NCBI GenBank assembly: GCA_002389465.1
Contig: DGOT01000171.1
Span: forward strand, 1-8,743
Reading direction: 5' to 3'
DNA: 8,743 nucleotides
Source: Bacteroidales bacterium UBA4459
GTDB taxonomy: Bacteria > Bacteroidota > Bacteroidia > Bacteroidales > F082
Part shown: piece by piece, positions 1-6,868 of the stretch
How the letters are laid out: every line of letters starts with the position of its first letter
How positions within the stretch are numbered: the first letter of the stretch is position 1
Program-made: the position numbers and the translations under genes
Notes under the pieces: model-generated
Database searches by the model: none
What the model saw: only the letters and a program-made list of their open reading frames with translations
What the model was told of the DNA's origin: nothing

Positions 1-36
1 ATGCTTGGAAATTTAATCGAATAAAATACTTCTTAG

Positions 37-44
37 TATCTTTG
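37..44 (+). promoter_or_regulatory. Bacteroidota -7 promoter element upstream of the CBS protein gene
   Basis: TATCTTTG matches the TAnnTTTG -7 consensus of the primary sigma factor of Bacteroidota. Transcription would begin near position 50, about 50 nt before the ATG at 101. No good -33 TTTG lies at the usual 17-23 bp spacing, so only half of the promoter is recognisable. The element helps choose the start codon of the following gene, because the in-frame TTG at 56 would sit almost on the transcription start. Confidence 0.5.
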
Positions 45-100
45 CAGCGTTATAATTGAAGCAGGTTTGCATTGAGGAAAACAAACGGAAACAAAAAGGT

Positions 101-763
101 ATGATTGCACGACATTTGATATCTGAAGACATTTTACCGCTTAAAACATCAACAACGGGTGAGCAGGCGCTTAACCTGATGGAAGAACTAAAAGTTTCCC
201 ACTTTCCGATCGTAAATAATGAAGTTTTCTTAGGGCTGATATCCGAACAGGATATTCTTGATTTAAATCATTTAAAGGAACCACTGGGCAACTATAATCT
301 TTCCCTGAAAAACCCTTATGTCAACGAGCATCAGCATTTGTATGACGTGCTGAAACTTGTGCGTGATTTAAAACTTACGCTGATCCCCGTATTGGATGAT
401 CATGAGCGGTATTTAGGGTGTATTACGTTGATGGATCTGGTGAATTATATAGCCGGCTCATTCTCACTGGAGAATCCGGGAGGAATTATTGTACTGGAAA
501 TGAGCCAGAATGATTACAACCTTACTGAAATAGCGCAAATAGTTGAATCAAACGATGCCAAAGTATTAAGCTTGTTTTTAGCAAGCCATTCCGACTCAAC
601 ACGCCTGGAAGTAGCTATTAAGCTGAACAAGACCGACCTTGGTGGCGTGCTGCAGACTTTTGACAGGTACGGGTATTATGTTAAAATTTCTTTCGGCGAT
701 GATGAGGACCGCGATGACATCAAAGAAAACTATGATTCGCTGATGAATTACTTGAATATTTAA
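101..763 (+). CDS. CBS-pair protein with C-terminal ACT-like domain (AcuB-like)
   Basis: This is a predicted cytoplasmic sensor or regulatory protein of 220 residues. Two CBS motifs are visible, about residues 1-57 (with HFPIV and LGLISEQDIL) and 66-118 (with LIPVLDD and LGCITLMDLV). Paired CBS domains usually form a Bateman module that binds adenine nucleotides. A C-terminal segment at about 127-198 has the beta-alpha-beta-beta-alpha-beta pattern and the GG...GYYV ending of an ACT-like ligand-binding domain. An acidic tail follows. There is no signal peptide or membrane segment. The reading frame can be extended to a TTG at 56, but ATG 101 is preferred: homology to CBS1 begins right after it and a promoter element lies at 37-44. 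The gene precedes NAD kinase in the same direction, 142 bp apart. No catalytic domain is present, so any function beyond ligand sensing is inference. Confidence 0.85.
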   Translation: MIARHLISEDILPLKTSTTGEQALNLMEELKVSHFPIVNNEVFLGLISEQDILDLNHLKEPLGNYNLSLKNPYVNEHQHLYDVLKLVRDLKLTLIPVLDDHERYLGCITLMDLVNYIAGSFSLENPGGIIVLEMSQNDYNLTEIAQIVESNDAKVLSLFLASHSDSTRLEVAIKLNKTDLGGVLQTFDRYGYYVKISFGDDEDRDDIKENYDSLMNYLNI

Positions 764-797
764 AACTCCTTCCGGCTCCAAAGACGACAGGGACTGG

Positions 798-830
798 TTT
801 TACGTTAAAAAAAGTTAAGATTCCGTAAAA
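798..830. repeat. Short inverted repeat upstream of nadK
   Basis: TTTTACG (798-804) and CGTAAAA (824-830) are perfect 7-bp inverted arms around a 19-base spacer. The repeat lies between the CBS protein gene and the nadK promoter element. There is no following T-run in the sense direction, so it does not read as a terminator. It could be a regulator site or chance in AT-rich DNA. Confidence 0.25.
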
Positions 831-844
831 AAAAGCATGCTTTT
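831..844. repeat. 14-bp perfect palindrome upstream of nadK
   Basis: AAAAGCATGCTTTT is a perfect palindrome directly after the 798-830 inverted repeat and 33 bp before the nadK -7 element. As RNA it could form only a 5-bp stem with a 4-base loop, so a DNA-binding site or a weak end to the upstream transcript are both possible. No function is demonstrated. Confidence 0.25.
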
Positions 845-876
845 GCCCATCCTATTTTTTTTAGCATTTTTTAAAT

Positions 877-884
877 TAGCTTTG
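877..884 (+). promoter_or_regulatory. Bacteroidota -7 promoter element of nadK
   Basis: TAGCTTTG matches TAnnTTTG and lies 21 bases before the nadK ATG, which implies a short leader of about 15 nt. An uninterrupted T-run (855-862) occupies the region expected for the -33 element, but no clean TTTG is present there. This suggests nadK can be transcribed separately from the CBS protein gene. Confidence 0.5.
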
Positions 885-905
885 TACGCTTAATAAGCTG
901 CACGC

Positions 906-1784
906 ATGAAAGTTGCATTATTTGGAAAAGAATTTGCCAAAAACCAATACATTTATCTTCAGCAGATAATTGACGAGTTGGTTTTAAACAATGTAGATAT
1001 AAGCCTATATGCTCCCTTTTTCGAAAAGCTGGGAAATAAACTGAATCTGCCCGAAAAGTATTCCTTGTTTGATTCGCACAATGATCTTATTAAAGGAACT
1101 GACATGCTTTTTTCGATCGGTGGTGACGGAACCTTATTGGACACGATTCCTTACGTACGGGGTTCGGGCATACCCATATTGGGAATCAACCTGGGAAGGT
1201 TGGGGTTTTTGTCGAGCATTTCAAAAAACGAAATAAAGCAGGCACTGGAAAATATTTTTGCCGGCGAATATTACCTTGACAAAAGAGCCTTATTGCAATT
1301 GGAGAAACCAGACAAACTTTTCGGCCAACTGAACTTTGCACTGAACGACCTTACTATTTACAGAAATAACACTACCTCATTAATTGTTGTACATGTTTAT
1401 GTAGATGATAATTTTTTAAACTCGTACTGGGGTGACGGCCTGATTGTGTCAACGCCGACAGGATCTACAGCCTATTCGATGAGTGCGGGTGGCCCGATTG
1501 TAAGCCCCGGTTCGCAAAATTTTGTTATTGCCCCCATTGCCTCACACAATTTAACGGTAAGGCCTATCGTTATTCAGGACAGTAGCGTTATCAGAATAAA
1601 AATAGGTGGCAGGGAAGACAAATACCTGATGACGATGGATTCACGGCATTCGATGATCAATAAGGAAGAAGAATTGGTCATCAGGAGGTGTGAATTTGAG
1701 GTGAACCTTGTGGAAATGAAGGACAAAAACTTCTTCTCTACCATCCGTGATAAACTCTATTGGGGAGTTGATACGAGAAACTGA
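906..1784 (+). CDS. nadK: NAD kinase
   Basis: The product phosphorylates NAD to NADP, using ATP or polyphosphate depending on the family member, in the cytoplasm. It has 292 residues, normal for a bacterial enzyme. Diagnostic motifs occur in order: GGDGT at residues 72-76 (the conserved catalytic Asp is D74), LGINLGRLGFL at about 92-102, the NE/ND motif as N147-D148, and the glycine-rich block DGLIVSTPTGSTAYSMSAGG at 177-196, which is nearly invariant in the family. No frameshift or missing motif is seen. The ATG at 906 gives the expected N-terminal beta strand (MKVALFG) and follows a promoter element at 877-884. Downstream, a hairpin begins directly after the stop codon and a new promoter precedes porG. 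nadK may therefore be a separate or only loosely coupled unit. The nadB gene at the other end of the window also serves NAD(P) supply. Confidence 0.97.
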   Translation: MKVALFGKEFAKNQYIYLQQIIDELVLNNVDISLYAPFFEKLGNKLNLPEKYSLFDSHNDLIKGTDMLFSIGGDGTLLDTIPYVRGSGIPILGINLGRLGFLSSISKNEIKQALENIFAGEYYLDKRALLQLEKPDKLFGQLNFALNDLTIYRNNTTSLIVVHVYVDDNFLNSYWGDGLIVSTPTGSTAYSMSAGGPIVSPGSQNFVIAPIASHNLTVRPIVIQDSSVIRIKIGGREDKYLMTMDSRHSMINKEEELVIRRCEFEVNLVEMKDKNFFSTIRDKLYWGVDTRN

Positions 1785-1806
1785 TATGCCTTTATCGGAA
1801 GGCATA
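1785..1806 (+). other. Perfect 8-bp hairpin directly after the nadK stop codon
   Basis: TATGCCTT (1785-1792) pairs perfectly with AAGGCATA (1799-1806) around a 6-base loop. It begins at the first base after the TGA of nadK. No T-tract follows, so it is not a canonical intrinsic terminator. It may act as a 3' mRNA stabiliser or a weak or factor-dependent terminator before the porG promoter. Confidence 0.45.
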
Positions 1807-1818
1807 CGTTCATAGGTG

Positions 1819-1848
1819 TTTGTGATATGCAAAAAAATGATAATTTTG
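1819..1848 (+). promoter_or_regulatory. Complete Bacteroidota-type promoter (-33 and -7) before porG
   Basis: TTTG at 1819-1822 is followed after 18 bp by TAATTTTG at 1841-1848. This fits the -33 TTTG and -7 TAnnTTTG consensus with correct spacing, and is the only promoter in the window with both parts clear. Initiation would fall near 1853-1857, about 10 nt before the ATG at 1864. That argues against the in-frame upstream starts at 1816 (GTG) and 1837 (ATG), which would lie inside the promoter. It may drive porG, uppS and bamA, with readthrough into ompH. Confidence 0.55.
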
Positions 1849-1863
1849 GCGCTCAAATTTAGA

Positions 1864-2667
1864 ATGAAGCACATTATAAAAAATAATACGTTTCGAGGCA
1901 TAATAACCGGATTGCTCGCCGGTTTTATTTTTATTGTACCTGCTACTTTGACAGCACAAACATTGGAGGTAGGCATTTCCGCTGGCACATCTTATTATCT
2001 GGGCGACATAAACCCCGCCCTTCCTTATGTATATGCGCAGCCGGCTTACGGTGCGCTGGTACGATATAACATCAACAACAGATGGTCGGCCCGGTTTTCG
2101 TACTCCAGAGGTAAGCTTAAAGGAGATGATTTAAAATCCAATGTGGTAAAAAATCGTAATTTGAATTTCCAGACAAACATCAATGATTTCTCGTTGATAG
2201 GGGAGTTTAATTTCTGGGAGTATTTTACGGGCAGTAAAAAGAATTATTTCACGCCTTATATTTTTGGCGGCATAGGTTTATTCACTTTCAAACCGTTTAA
2301 TTTTAGCGGAACAAACCTTAATGCACACGGAACAGAGGGGCAAAATGTGGGCTACAACGGCAGGTCTCCGTATAAGCTCTGGAATTTTTCCTTTCCTTTT
2401 GGCTTTGGATTCAAATACAGTTTATCCGATCGGCTTGCCCTCGGACTTGAATGGGGGATGAGAAAAACATTTACTGATTATATTGATGATATAAGCACCA
2501 CTTATTACACCAGCGGAGACCCTGTTTCGGACCCTAAAGGATTATATGATGCCGGGATGCAGCGGGGGAATGAAAATACGATGGACTGGTATAACTTTAC
2601 GCTGTTATCCATCACCTATAAATTCAACCTGTACGGAAGTAAAAAGTGTAGAGACAATGTTTGGTAA
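1864..2667 (+). CDS. porG: PorG-like outer-membrane beta-barrel protein (DUF6089 family)
   Basis: From ATG 1864 the product has 267 residues. A Sec signal peptide is evident: basic n-region MKHIIKNN, hydrophobic core at about 12-28, and cleavage near TLTAQ (about residue 32). The rest is alternating amphipathic beta strands rich in Tyr, Phe and Gly. Recognisable family blocks include YYLGDIN (44-50), TPYIFGGIGLF (130-140), LALGLEWGMRKTFTDYIDDI (191-210) and DWYNFTLLSITYKF (241-254). The family includes PorG, an outer-membrane component of the type IX secretion system in Porphyromonas gingivalis, whose gene also sits just before uppS, bamA and two ompH genes. That shared order supports the name; a T9SS role in this organism is inferred. 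The frame extends upstream to GTG 1816, but the promoter at 1819-1848 and the signal peptide favour 1864. The gene is 12 bp before uppS. Confidence 0.8.
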   Translation: MKHIIKNNTFRGIITGLLAGFIFIVPATLTAQTLEVGISAGTSYYLGDINPALPYVYAQPAYGALVRYNINNRWSARFSYSRGKLKGDDLKSNVVKNRNLNFQTNINDFSLIGEFNFWEYFTGSKKNYFTPYIFGGIGLFTFKPFNFSGTNLNAHGTEGQNVGYNGRSPYKLWNFSFPFGFGFKYSLSDRLALGLEWGMRKTFTDYIDDISTTYYTSGDPVSDPKGLYDAGMQRGNENTMDWYNFTLLSITYKFNLYGSKKCRDNVW

Positions 2668-2679
2668 AACACTTGGCCG

Positions 2680-3423
2680 ATGAGCTTTAAAGAACAGATC
2701 ATACCCGAAAAACTGCCTGCACACATTGCCATCATTATGGATGGGAACGGAAGATGGGCAATGAAACAGGGTAAAGATCGTGTTTTTGGCCACCAGCATG
2801 GCATAGGTGCCGTCAGGAATGCTGCTGAAGCCGCTGCTGAATTGGGGGTGAAGTATTTAACGGTTTACGCCTTCTCAACCGAAAACTGGAACCGTCCGCG
2901 TATGGAAGTTGACGCACTGATGAGTTTGTTTGTCGAGACCATAGAACAGGAACAGGAAACACTGAAGAAGAACAATATTCGCCTTAATGCCATAGGCGAC
3001 CTGGCGAGTCTTCCTAAAGAGAATTATAAAAAACTCATGGATGCAATCGGTAGAACAAAAGACCATAACAGAATGGTGCTTACACTGGCCATGAGTTACA
3101 GTTCGAGGTGGGAAATATTAGATGCCGTTAAAAAGATTCTGGAAGATTACAACCGGAAAAAAATAACGGCAGATGATCTTACAGAGGCTTATTTTGGCCT
3201 AAAACTGACAACTGCCGGAATGCCGGATCCTGAGCTTCTTATCAGAACAAGTGGCGAAAGCAGGCTGAGTAATTTTCTTCTATGGCAGGCAGCATATACT
3301 GAATTGTATTTTACGTCAAAACTCTGGCCGGAATTTGAAAAGGAAGATCTGTACGAAGCCATAGTTAACTATCAAAACCGGGAAAGAAGATTTGGTCTTA
3401 CAAGCCAGCAGTTAAACAGATAA
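2680..3423 (+). CDS. uppS: Undecaprenyl diphosphate synthase (cis-prenyltransferase, isoprenyl transferase)
   Basis: The enzyme condenses farnesyl diphosphate with isopentenyl diphosphate in cis to make undecaprenyl diphosphate. This is the precursor of the lipid carrier for peptidoglycan, O-antigen and other envelope glycans, and the enzyme acts at the cytoplasmic face of the inner membrane. The 247 residues match the usual length. Family signatures are complete: IIMDGNGRWA at about 18-27 with the catalytic Asp D21, FGHQHG at 36-41, FSTENWNRP at 65-73, AMSYSSRWEI at 137-146 (the Bacteroidota version of the family's LNYGGR block), LLIRTSGESRLSNFLLWQ at 186-203, and YTELYFTSKLWPEF at 206-219. 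The gene lies 12 bp after porG, and its stop codon directly abuts the bamA start (TAA then ATG), so translation is probably coupled. Confidence 0.97.
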   Translation: MSFKEQIIPEKLPAHIAIIMDGNGRWAMKQGKDRVFGHQHGIGAVRNAAEAAAELGVKYLTVYAFSTENWNRPRMEVDALMSLFVETIEQEQETLKKNNIRLNAIGDLASLPKENYKKLMDAIGRTKDHNRMVLTLAMSYSSRWEILDAVKKILEDYNRKKITADDLTEAYFGLKLTTAGMPDPELLIRTSGESRLSNFLLWQAAYTELYFTSKLWPEFEKEDLYEAIVNYQNRERRFGLTSQQLNR

Positions 3424-6075
3424 ATGGAAAGCATGATGAGGAGATTGGGAGATTTTTTTTCAAAGATACTTGTGGTTGGGTTTTTGTTTGTGCCTTTTAT
3501 TACGATGGCCCAGATAGACATTGGGGATGATCTTTCCAAAATCAATTACGACCATCCTGTTGATTATTACATTGGCGGTATCGAAGTTGAGGGAGTTAAA
3601 TACTTCGACAAGAATGTCATCATCATGTTGTCACAACTGGAGGTTGGACAACGTGTTAAAATTCCGGGAGAGGCTATAACGAGTGCTATAAGGAAATTAT
3701 GGAACCAGGGGCTGTTTGATAATATAAAAATTACGGCTTCAAAAATAGAAGCCGGAAAGATATATCTTAAATTCTATGTTCAGGAACGGCCAAGGCTCAG
3801 TAAGTTTTCTTTCGATGGAATTCGTAAATCAGAAGCGGATGACATTCGCGAAAAGATCAATCTTACCAGAGGTGATGTGGTTACTGATCATTTAATGATT
3901 CGGACCATAAATATCATAAAAGACTATTATGCTGATAAAGGTTTTTTAAACGCGGATGTGTCCATTAAAGAAAAACCTGATAAGGCCCAGGAAAACTTCG
4001 AGGAACTGGTTATAAAAATCAGAAAAAAGAAAAAAGTAAGGATTGAATACATTGATATCGTAGGGAATAAAGACTTTTCAGACGATGCGGTTAAAGGTGC
4101 GATGAAGGAGACAAAGGTAAAAGGTAATTTCAATCCGCTTGATAGCATTGGCCCACTGATTATCAATCTTGGTGGTGACGCTATCAGGTTTAAATTTAAA
4201 AAGTTCAGGGATGACCTTTTAGATTATTTTACAGATAATTACCGAATTAGATTGTTCAAGGGCTCAAAGTTCATCGAAACGAATTATAAGGACGATCTCG
4301 ATCTGATCGTGGCCAAATACAATAAAAAAGGGTACCGGGATGCACATGTAATCAGCGATTCCATTATCCGGGTTAATGACCAGAATATCGGTATAAAGAT
4401 CTTTCTGGAAGAAGGAGATAAATATTACTTCAGAAATATCACCTGGGTAGGAAATACCGTTTATTCTTCTGCTTTCCTAAGTACTGTTCTGGGTATTCGA
4501 AAAGGAGACGTGTACAACAAAGAATTGCTGGAAACCAACCTGAACTTTAATCTCAACGGGTTTGACGTCAGTTCACTATATATGGACAACGGATACCTGT
4601 TTTTCAATGCTACTCCTGTTGAAGTATATGTGGAGAACGATTCAATTGATATGGAGATCAGAATATATGAAGGTGATCAGGCGCGTATACGAAATGTTAC
4701 GGTAAAGGGCAATGATAAAACAAACGATCATGTCGTTATCAGAGAATTGCGAACACGTCCAGGGCAGCTCTTCAGCAGGTCTGACATTATCAGAACCCAA
4801 CGCGAGCTGGCGAACCTGCGTTATTTTAACGCCGAAACAATCACACCCAATATAAAACCCGACCCGGCGAATGGAACGGTTGATATTGAATGGGATGTTG
4901 AAGAAACCTCAGCCGACCAGATTGAACTTTCGGGGGGCTGGGGCTACGGCAGGATCATAGGAACGCTGGGCTTAAGTTTCAACAACTTTTCCCTAAAGAG
5001 CATCTTTAAAAAAGGTGCATGGAGGCCTGTTCCATCAGGTGACGGGCAAAAATTATCAGTCAGGTTCCAAACTTATGGTAAAGGATATATGAACTGGAGC
5101 ATTTCATTTACCGAACCCTGGCTGGGTGGTAAAAAACCCAATGCGCTGACAGTTTCGTATTATCACTCCATTTATTCTAACGGTTACCCCAAGTCGGACA
5201 CCAACAGATCATCATTCGTTACGGATGGAATTACTATTGGCCTCGGTAAGAGGTTAACCTGGCCAGATGACTTTTTTACATTATATAATGGTGTGAATAT
5301 TCTCATGTATAAGTTACAGAATTATGGAACCATTTTCCCCGTTGGGTCGGGAACAGGTAGCTACAACAACATCAGTTACGAAGTAATTCTGGGCAGAAAC
5401 TCCGTTAGCCAGCCTATTTACCCGCGAAACGGTTCGGATATTTCCGTAGGTCTGGAAATGACACCGCCGTATTCGCTCTTTTCTAACAAAGATTTCAGCG
5501 ACCTGACGGATGATGAACGTTATAAATGGATCGAGTATTACAAAATAAAAGTAAAAGCATATTGGTATTTTGAATTTTTTGATAAGCTGGTGTTGGCGGC
5601 AAAATTCAGATTTGGATACCTCGGGCACTACAATGCCGAATTGGGTACAACTCCGTTTGAGAGATTTTATCTCGGAGGTGATGGTTTGACCGGTTATTAT
5701 AATTATGATGGTCGCGAGGTAATCGCCATGCGCGGTTATGAAAACGAATCAATCACGGCTTATTATCGTGGGGATAAAAATATTGGGGGAACCGTCTTTA
5801 CAAGAAACACGCTGGAAATAAGATACCCGCTTTCGCTCAACCCAAGTTCGACTATTTACGGTTTGGCATTCGTTGAAGCAGGAAATACATGGCTGCAACC
5901 ACAGGGCTTTGATCCGTTCGACCTGAAGAGATCAGCCGGAGTTGGAATCAGGGTGTATTTGCCGATGTTTGGGATGCTGGGACTTGACTGGGCATATGGT
6001 TTTGACCCGATACCCGGATGGCCAAGTGCTTCGGGAAGCCATTTCCACTTCTCTATGAACCAATCGCTTGATTAA
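3424..6075 (+). CDS. bamA: BamA, outer-membrane protein assembly factor (Omp85 family)
   Basis: BamA is the core of the BAM complex, which folds and inserts beta-barrel proteins into the outer membrane. The product has 883 residues, in the usual range for Bacteroidota. A signal peptide covers residues 1-30, ending in FITMAQ. Five POTRA-like repeats follow at about 50-122, 123-203, 204-332, 333-416 and 417-495; the third is enlarged. The 16-strand barrel spans about 498-883. It includes SGGWGYGRIIGTLGLSFNNF near the first strands, the FTEPWLGG block, the FYLGGDGLTGY segment and the loop-6 motif R770-G771-Y772, equivalent to VRGF/Y. The protein ends HFSMNQSLD, without the aromatic last residue typical of a beta-signal. 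ATG 3424 directly follows the uppS stop; ATGs at codons 4 and 5 are possible alternatives. No Shine-Dalgarno sequence is obvious, consistent with translational coupling to uppS. Confidence 0.96.
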   Translation: MESMMRRLGDFFSKILVVGFLFVPFITMAQIDIGDDLSKINYDHPVDYYIGGIEVEGVKYFDKNVIIMLSQLEVGQRVKIPGEAITSAIRKLWNQGLFDNIKITASKIEAGKIYLKFYVQERPRLSKFSFDGIRKSEADDIREKINLTRGDVVTDHLMIRTINIIKDYYADKGFLNADVSIKEKPDKAQENFEELVIKIRKKKKVRIEYIDIVGNKDFSDDAVKGAMKETKVKGNFNPLDSIGPLIINLGGDAIRFKFKKFRDDLLDYFTDNYRIRLFKGSKFIETNYKDDLDLIVAKYNKKGYRDAHVISDSIIRVNDQNIGIKIFLEEGDKYYFRNITWVGNTVYSSAFLSTVLGIRKGDVYNKELLETNLNFNLNGFDVSSLYMDNGYLFFNATPVEVYVENDSIDMEIRIYEGDQARIRNVTVKGNDKTNDHVVIRELRTRPGQLFSRSDIIRTQRELANLRYFNAETITPNIKPDPANGTVDIEWDVEETSADQIELSGGWGYGRIIGTLGLSFNNFSLKSIFKKGAWRPVPSGDGQKLSVRFQTYGKGYMNWSISFTEPWLGGKKPNALTVSYYHSIYSNGYPKSDTNRSSFVTDGITIGLGKRLTWPDDFFTLYNGVNILMYKLQNYGTIFPVGSGTGSYNNISYEVILGRNSVSQPIYPRNGSDISVGLEMTPPYSLFSNKDFSDLTDDERYKWIEYYKIKVKAYWYFEFFDKLVLAAKFRFGYLGHYNAELGTTPFERFYLGGDGLTGYYNYDGREVIAMRGYENESITAYYRGDKNIGGTVFTRNTLEIRYPLSLNPSSTIYGLAFVEAGNTWLQPQGFDPFDLKRSAGVGIRVYLPMFGMLGLDWAYGFDPIPGWPSASGSHFHFSMNQSLD

Positions 6076-6130
6076 ATCGGATGATGGCAGGGTTTTTGAA
6101 TTTAGTAACCGGACAAAAAAATAAATACAC

Positions 6131-6706
6131 ATGAAAAAGCAAAATCTAACTACAATCATTGCCGCGACAGCGGTTCTTCTCTTAATCTCTTTTTCCAGCA
6201 CATCTTTCAGCCAAAGCCAGAAATATGCGTTCGTTGATACGGAATATATTCTGGACAACATTCCGGAATTTCAGGATGCTCAGGATGAACTTGATGATCT
6301 TTCCGTAAAATGGCAAAAAGAAATTGAAACAAAATATGCGGAAGTAGAGGAAATGTATAAGAAATATAAGGCTGAATCGGTATTGTTGCCTGATGATATT
6401 AAAAAGAAAAGGGAGGACGAGATTGTTGCCAAGGAAAAAGGAGTAAAAGAATTGCAGCGGAAGTATTTTGGCCCTGAAGGTGAATTATTCAAAGCACGGC
6501 AGGAGTTGGTTCAGCCAATACAGGAAAAGGTGTTCAATGCTATTGAGACCATTGCCAATACGCGGAATTATTCGTTTATTTTTGATAAAGCAGGCGGTAT
6601 GACATTGCTTTACGGAGATTCGAAGTTTGATATCAGCGATGATGTTCTGGATGAGGTGGGAACGGTAATGCAAACGGTTAAAAGAGAACAGAGAAACAGA
6701 AACTAA
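6131..6706 (+). CDS. ompH: OmpH/Skp family periplasmic chaperone (first copy)
   Basis: Skp-type chaperones bind unfolded outer-membrane proteins in the periplasm and deliver them to BamA. This 191-residue product has a signal peptide (MKKQN, hydrophobic core at about 8-20, cleavage near FSQ at 26-28). The conserved beta strand YAFVDTEYIL (32-41) follows, then a long charged coiled coil at about 48-112 rich in Lys and Glu, the returning helix LVQPIQEKVFNAIETIA (126-142), and the closing strand YSFIFDKAGG (147-156). This is the usual body-and-tentacle layout. The gene starts 55 bp after bamA in the same direction, with an A-rich leader and no recognisable promoter, so it is probably cotranscribed with bamA. 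In P. gingivalis an Skp-like protein from the equivalent position has been linked to type IX secretion. Confidence 0.92.
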   Translation: MKKQNLTTIIAATAVLLLISFSSTSFSQSQKYAFVDTEYILDNIPEFQDAQDELDDLSVKWQKEIETKYAEVEEMYKKYKAESVLLPDDIKKKREDEIVAKEKGVKELQRKYFGPEGELFKARQELVQPIQEKVFNAIETIANTRNYSFIFDKAGGMTLLYGDSKFDISDDVLDEVGTVMQTVKREQRNRN

Positions 6707-6759
6707 TATCCGGTTCCCGGTAGGGGTTGGAACATGGTTTAGTTAATGTTTCTTAATTA

Positions 6760-6772
6760 TTTCAAATTGAAA
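6760..6772. repeat. 13-bp palindrome upstream of the second ompH promoter
   Basis: TTTCAA-A-TTGAAA is a perfect 6+1+6 inverted repeat, 32 bp upstream of the -7 element at 6805. Size and position would fit an operator or activator site, but the sequence is AT-rich and a single copy gives little support. Confidence 0.25.
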
Positions 6773-6804
6773 AAAGCAAAAACACTATTGTGTTGATTTT
6801 TTCT

Positions 6805-6812
6805 TAATTTTG
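6805..6812 (+). promoter_or_regulatory. Bacteroidota -7 promoter element before the second ompH
   Basis: TAATTTTG fits TAnnTTTG and is identical to the -7 element before porG. No TTTG lies at the standard distance; the nearest candidate, ATTG at 6787-6790, is only 14 bp away. Initiation near 6820 would leave a leader of about 50 nt, very rich in A and T, before the ATG at 6869. The element suggests that the second chaperone gene can be expressed apart from the first. Confidence 0.5.
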
Positions 6813-6849
6813 CGAGCCGTTTCAGCCAGGTAATTATTAATCAAAATAT

Positions 6850-6865
6850 TAAATTAATTAATTTA
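6850..6865. repeat. 16-bp AT-only palindrome just before the second ompH start codon
   Basis: TAAATTAATTAATTTA is a perfect palindrome ending 3 bases before the ATG at 6869. Weak A-U pairing makes a stable RNA hairpin unlikely. The segment more probably serves as an unstructured A/U-rich initiation region, which favours translation in Bacteroidota. Confidence 0.35.
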
Positions 6866-6868
6866 GAA

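Noticed and set aside
1..24. Short frame from ATG 1 to TAA 22-24, possibly the tail of an upstream gene
   Set aside because: Seven codons at the window edge give no basis for a gene call.
56..100. N-terminal extension of the CBS protein from a TTG codon at 56
   Set aside because: The extension is a short Lys/Gln/Glu-rich stretch without family similarity, and the promoter element at 37-44 would put the transcript start almost on the TTG. ATG 101 fits better.
1816..1863. Earlier porG starts (GTG 1816, ATG 1837)
   Set aside because: They fall within a well-formed promoter and would place 9-16 extra residues, several of them hydrophobic, ahead of a normal signal peptide that begins MKHIIKNN.
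1641..1988. 115-residue minus-strand open frame across the nadK-porG junction
   Set aside because: It is antisense to two well-supported genes and to the promoter between them, and shows no recognisable domain.
5932..6261. 109-residue minus-strand open frame across the bamA-ompH junction
   Set aside because: It overlaps the conserved ends of two real genes on the other strand, and its product shows no recognisable domain.
6771..6802. Possible terminator after the first ompH (AACAC/GTGTT stem followed by six T)
   Set aside because: The stem is only 5 bp before mismatches, too weak to call, and it sits where the upstream part of the second ompH promoter should be.
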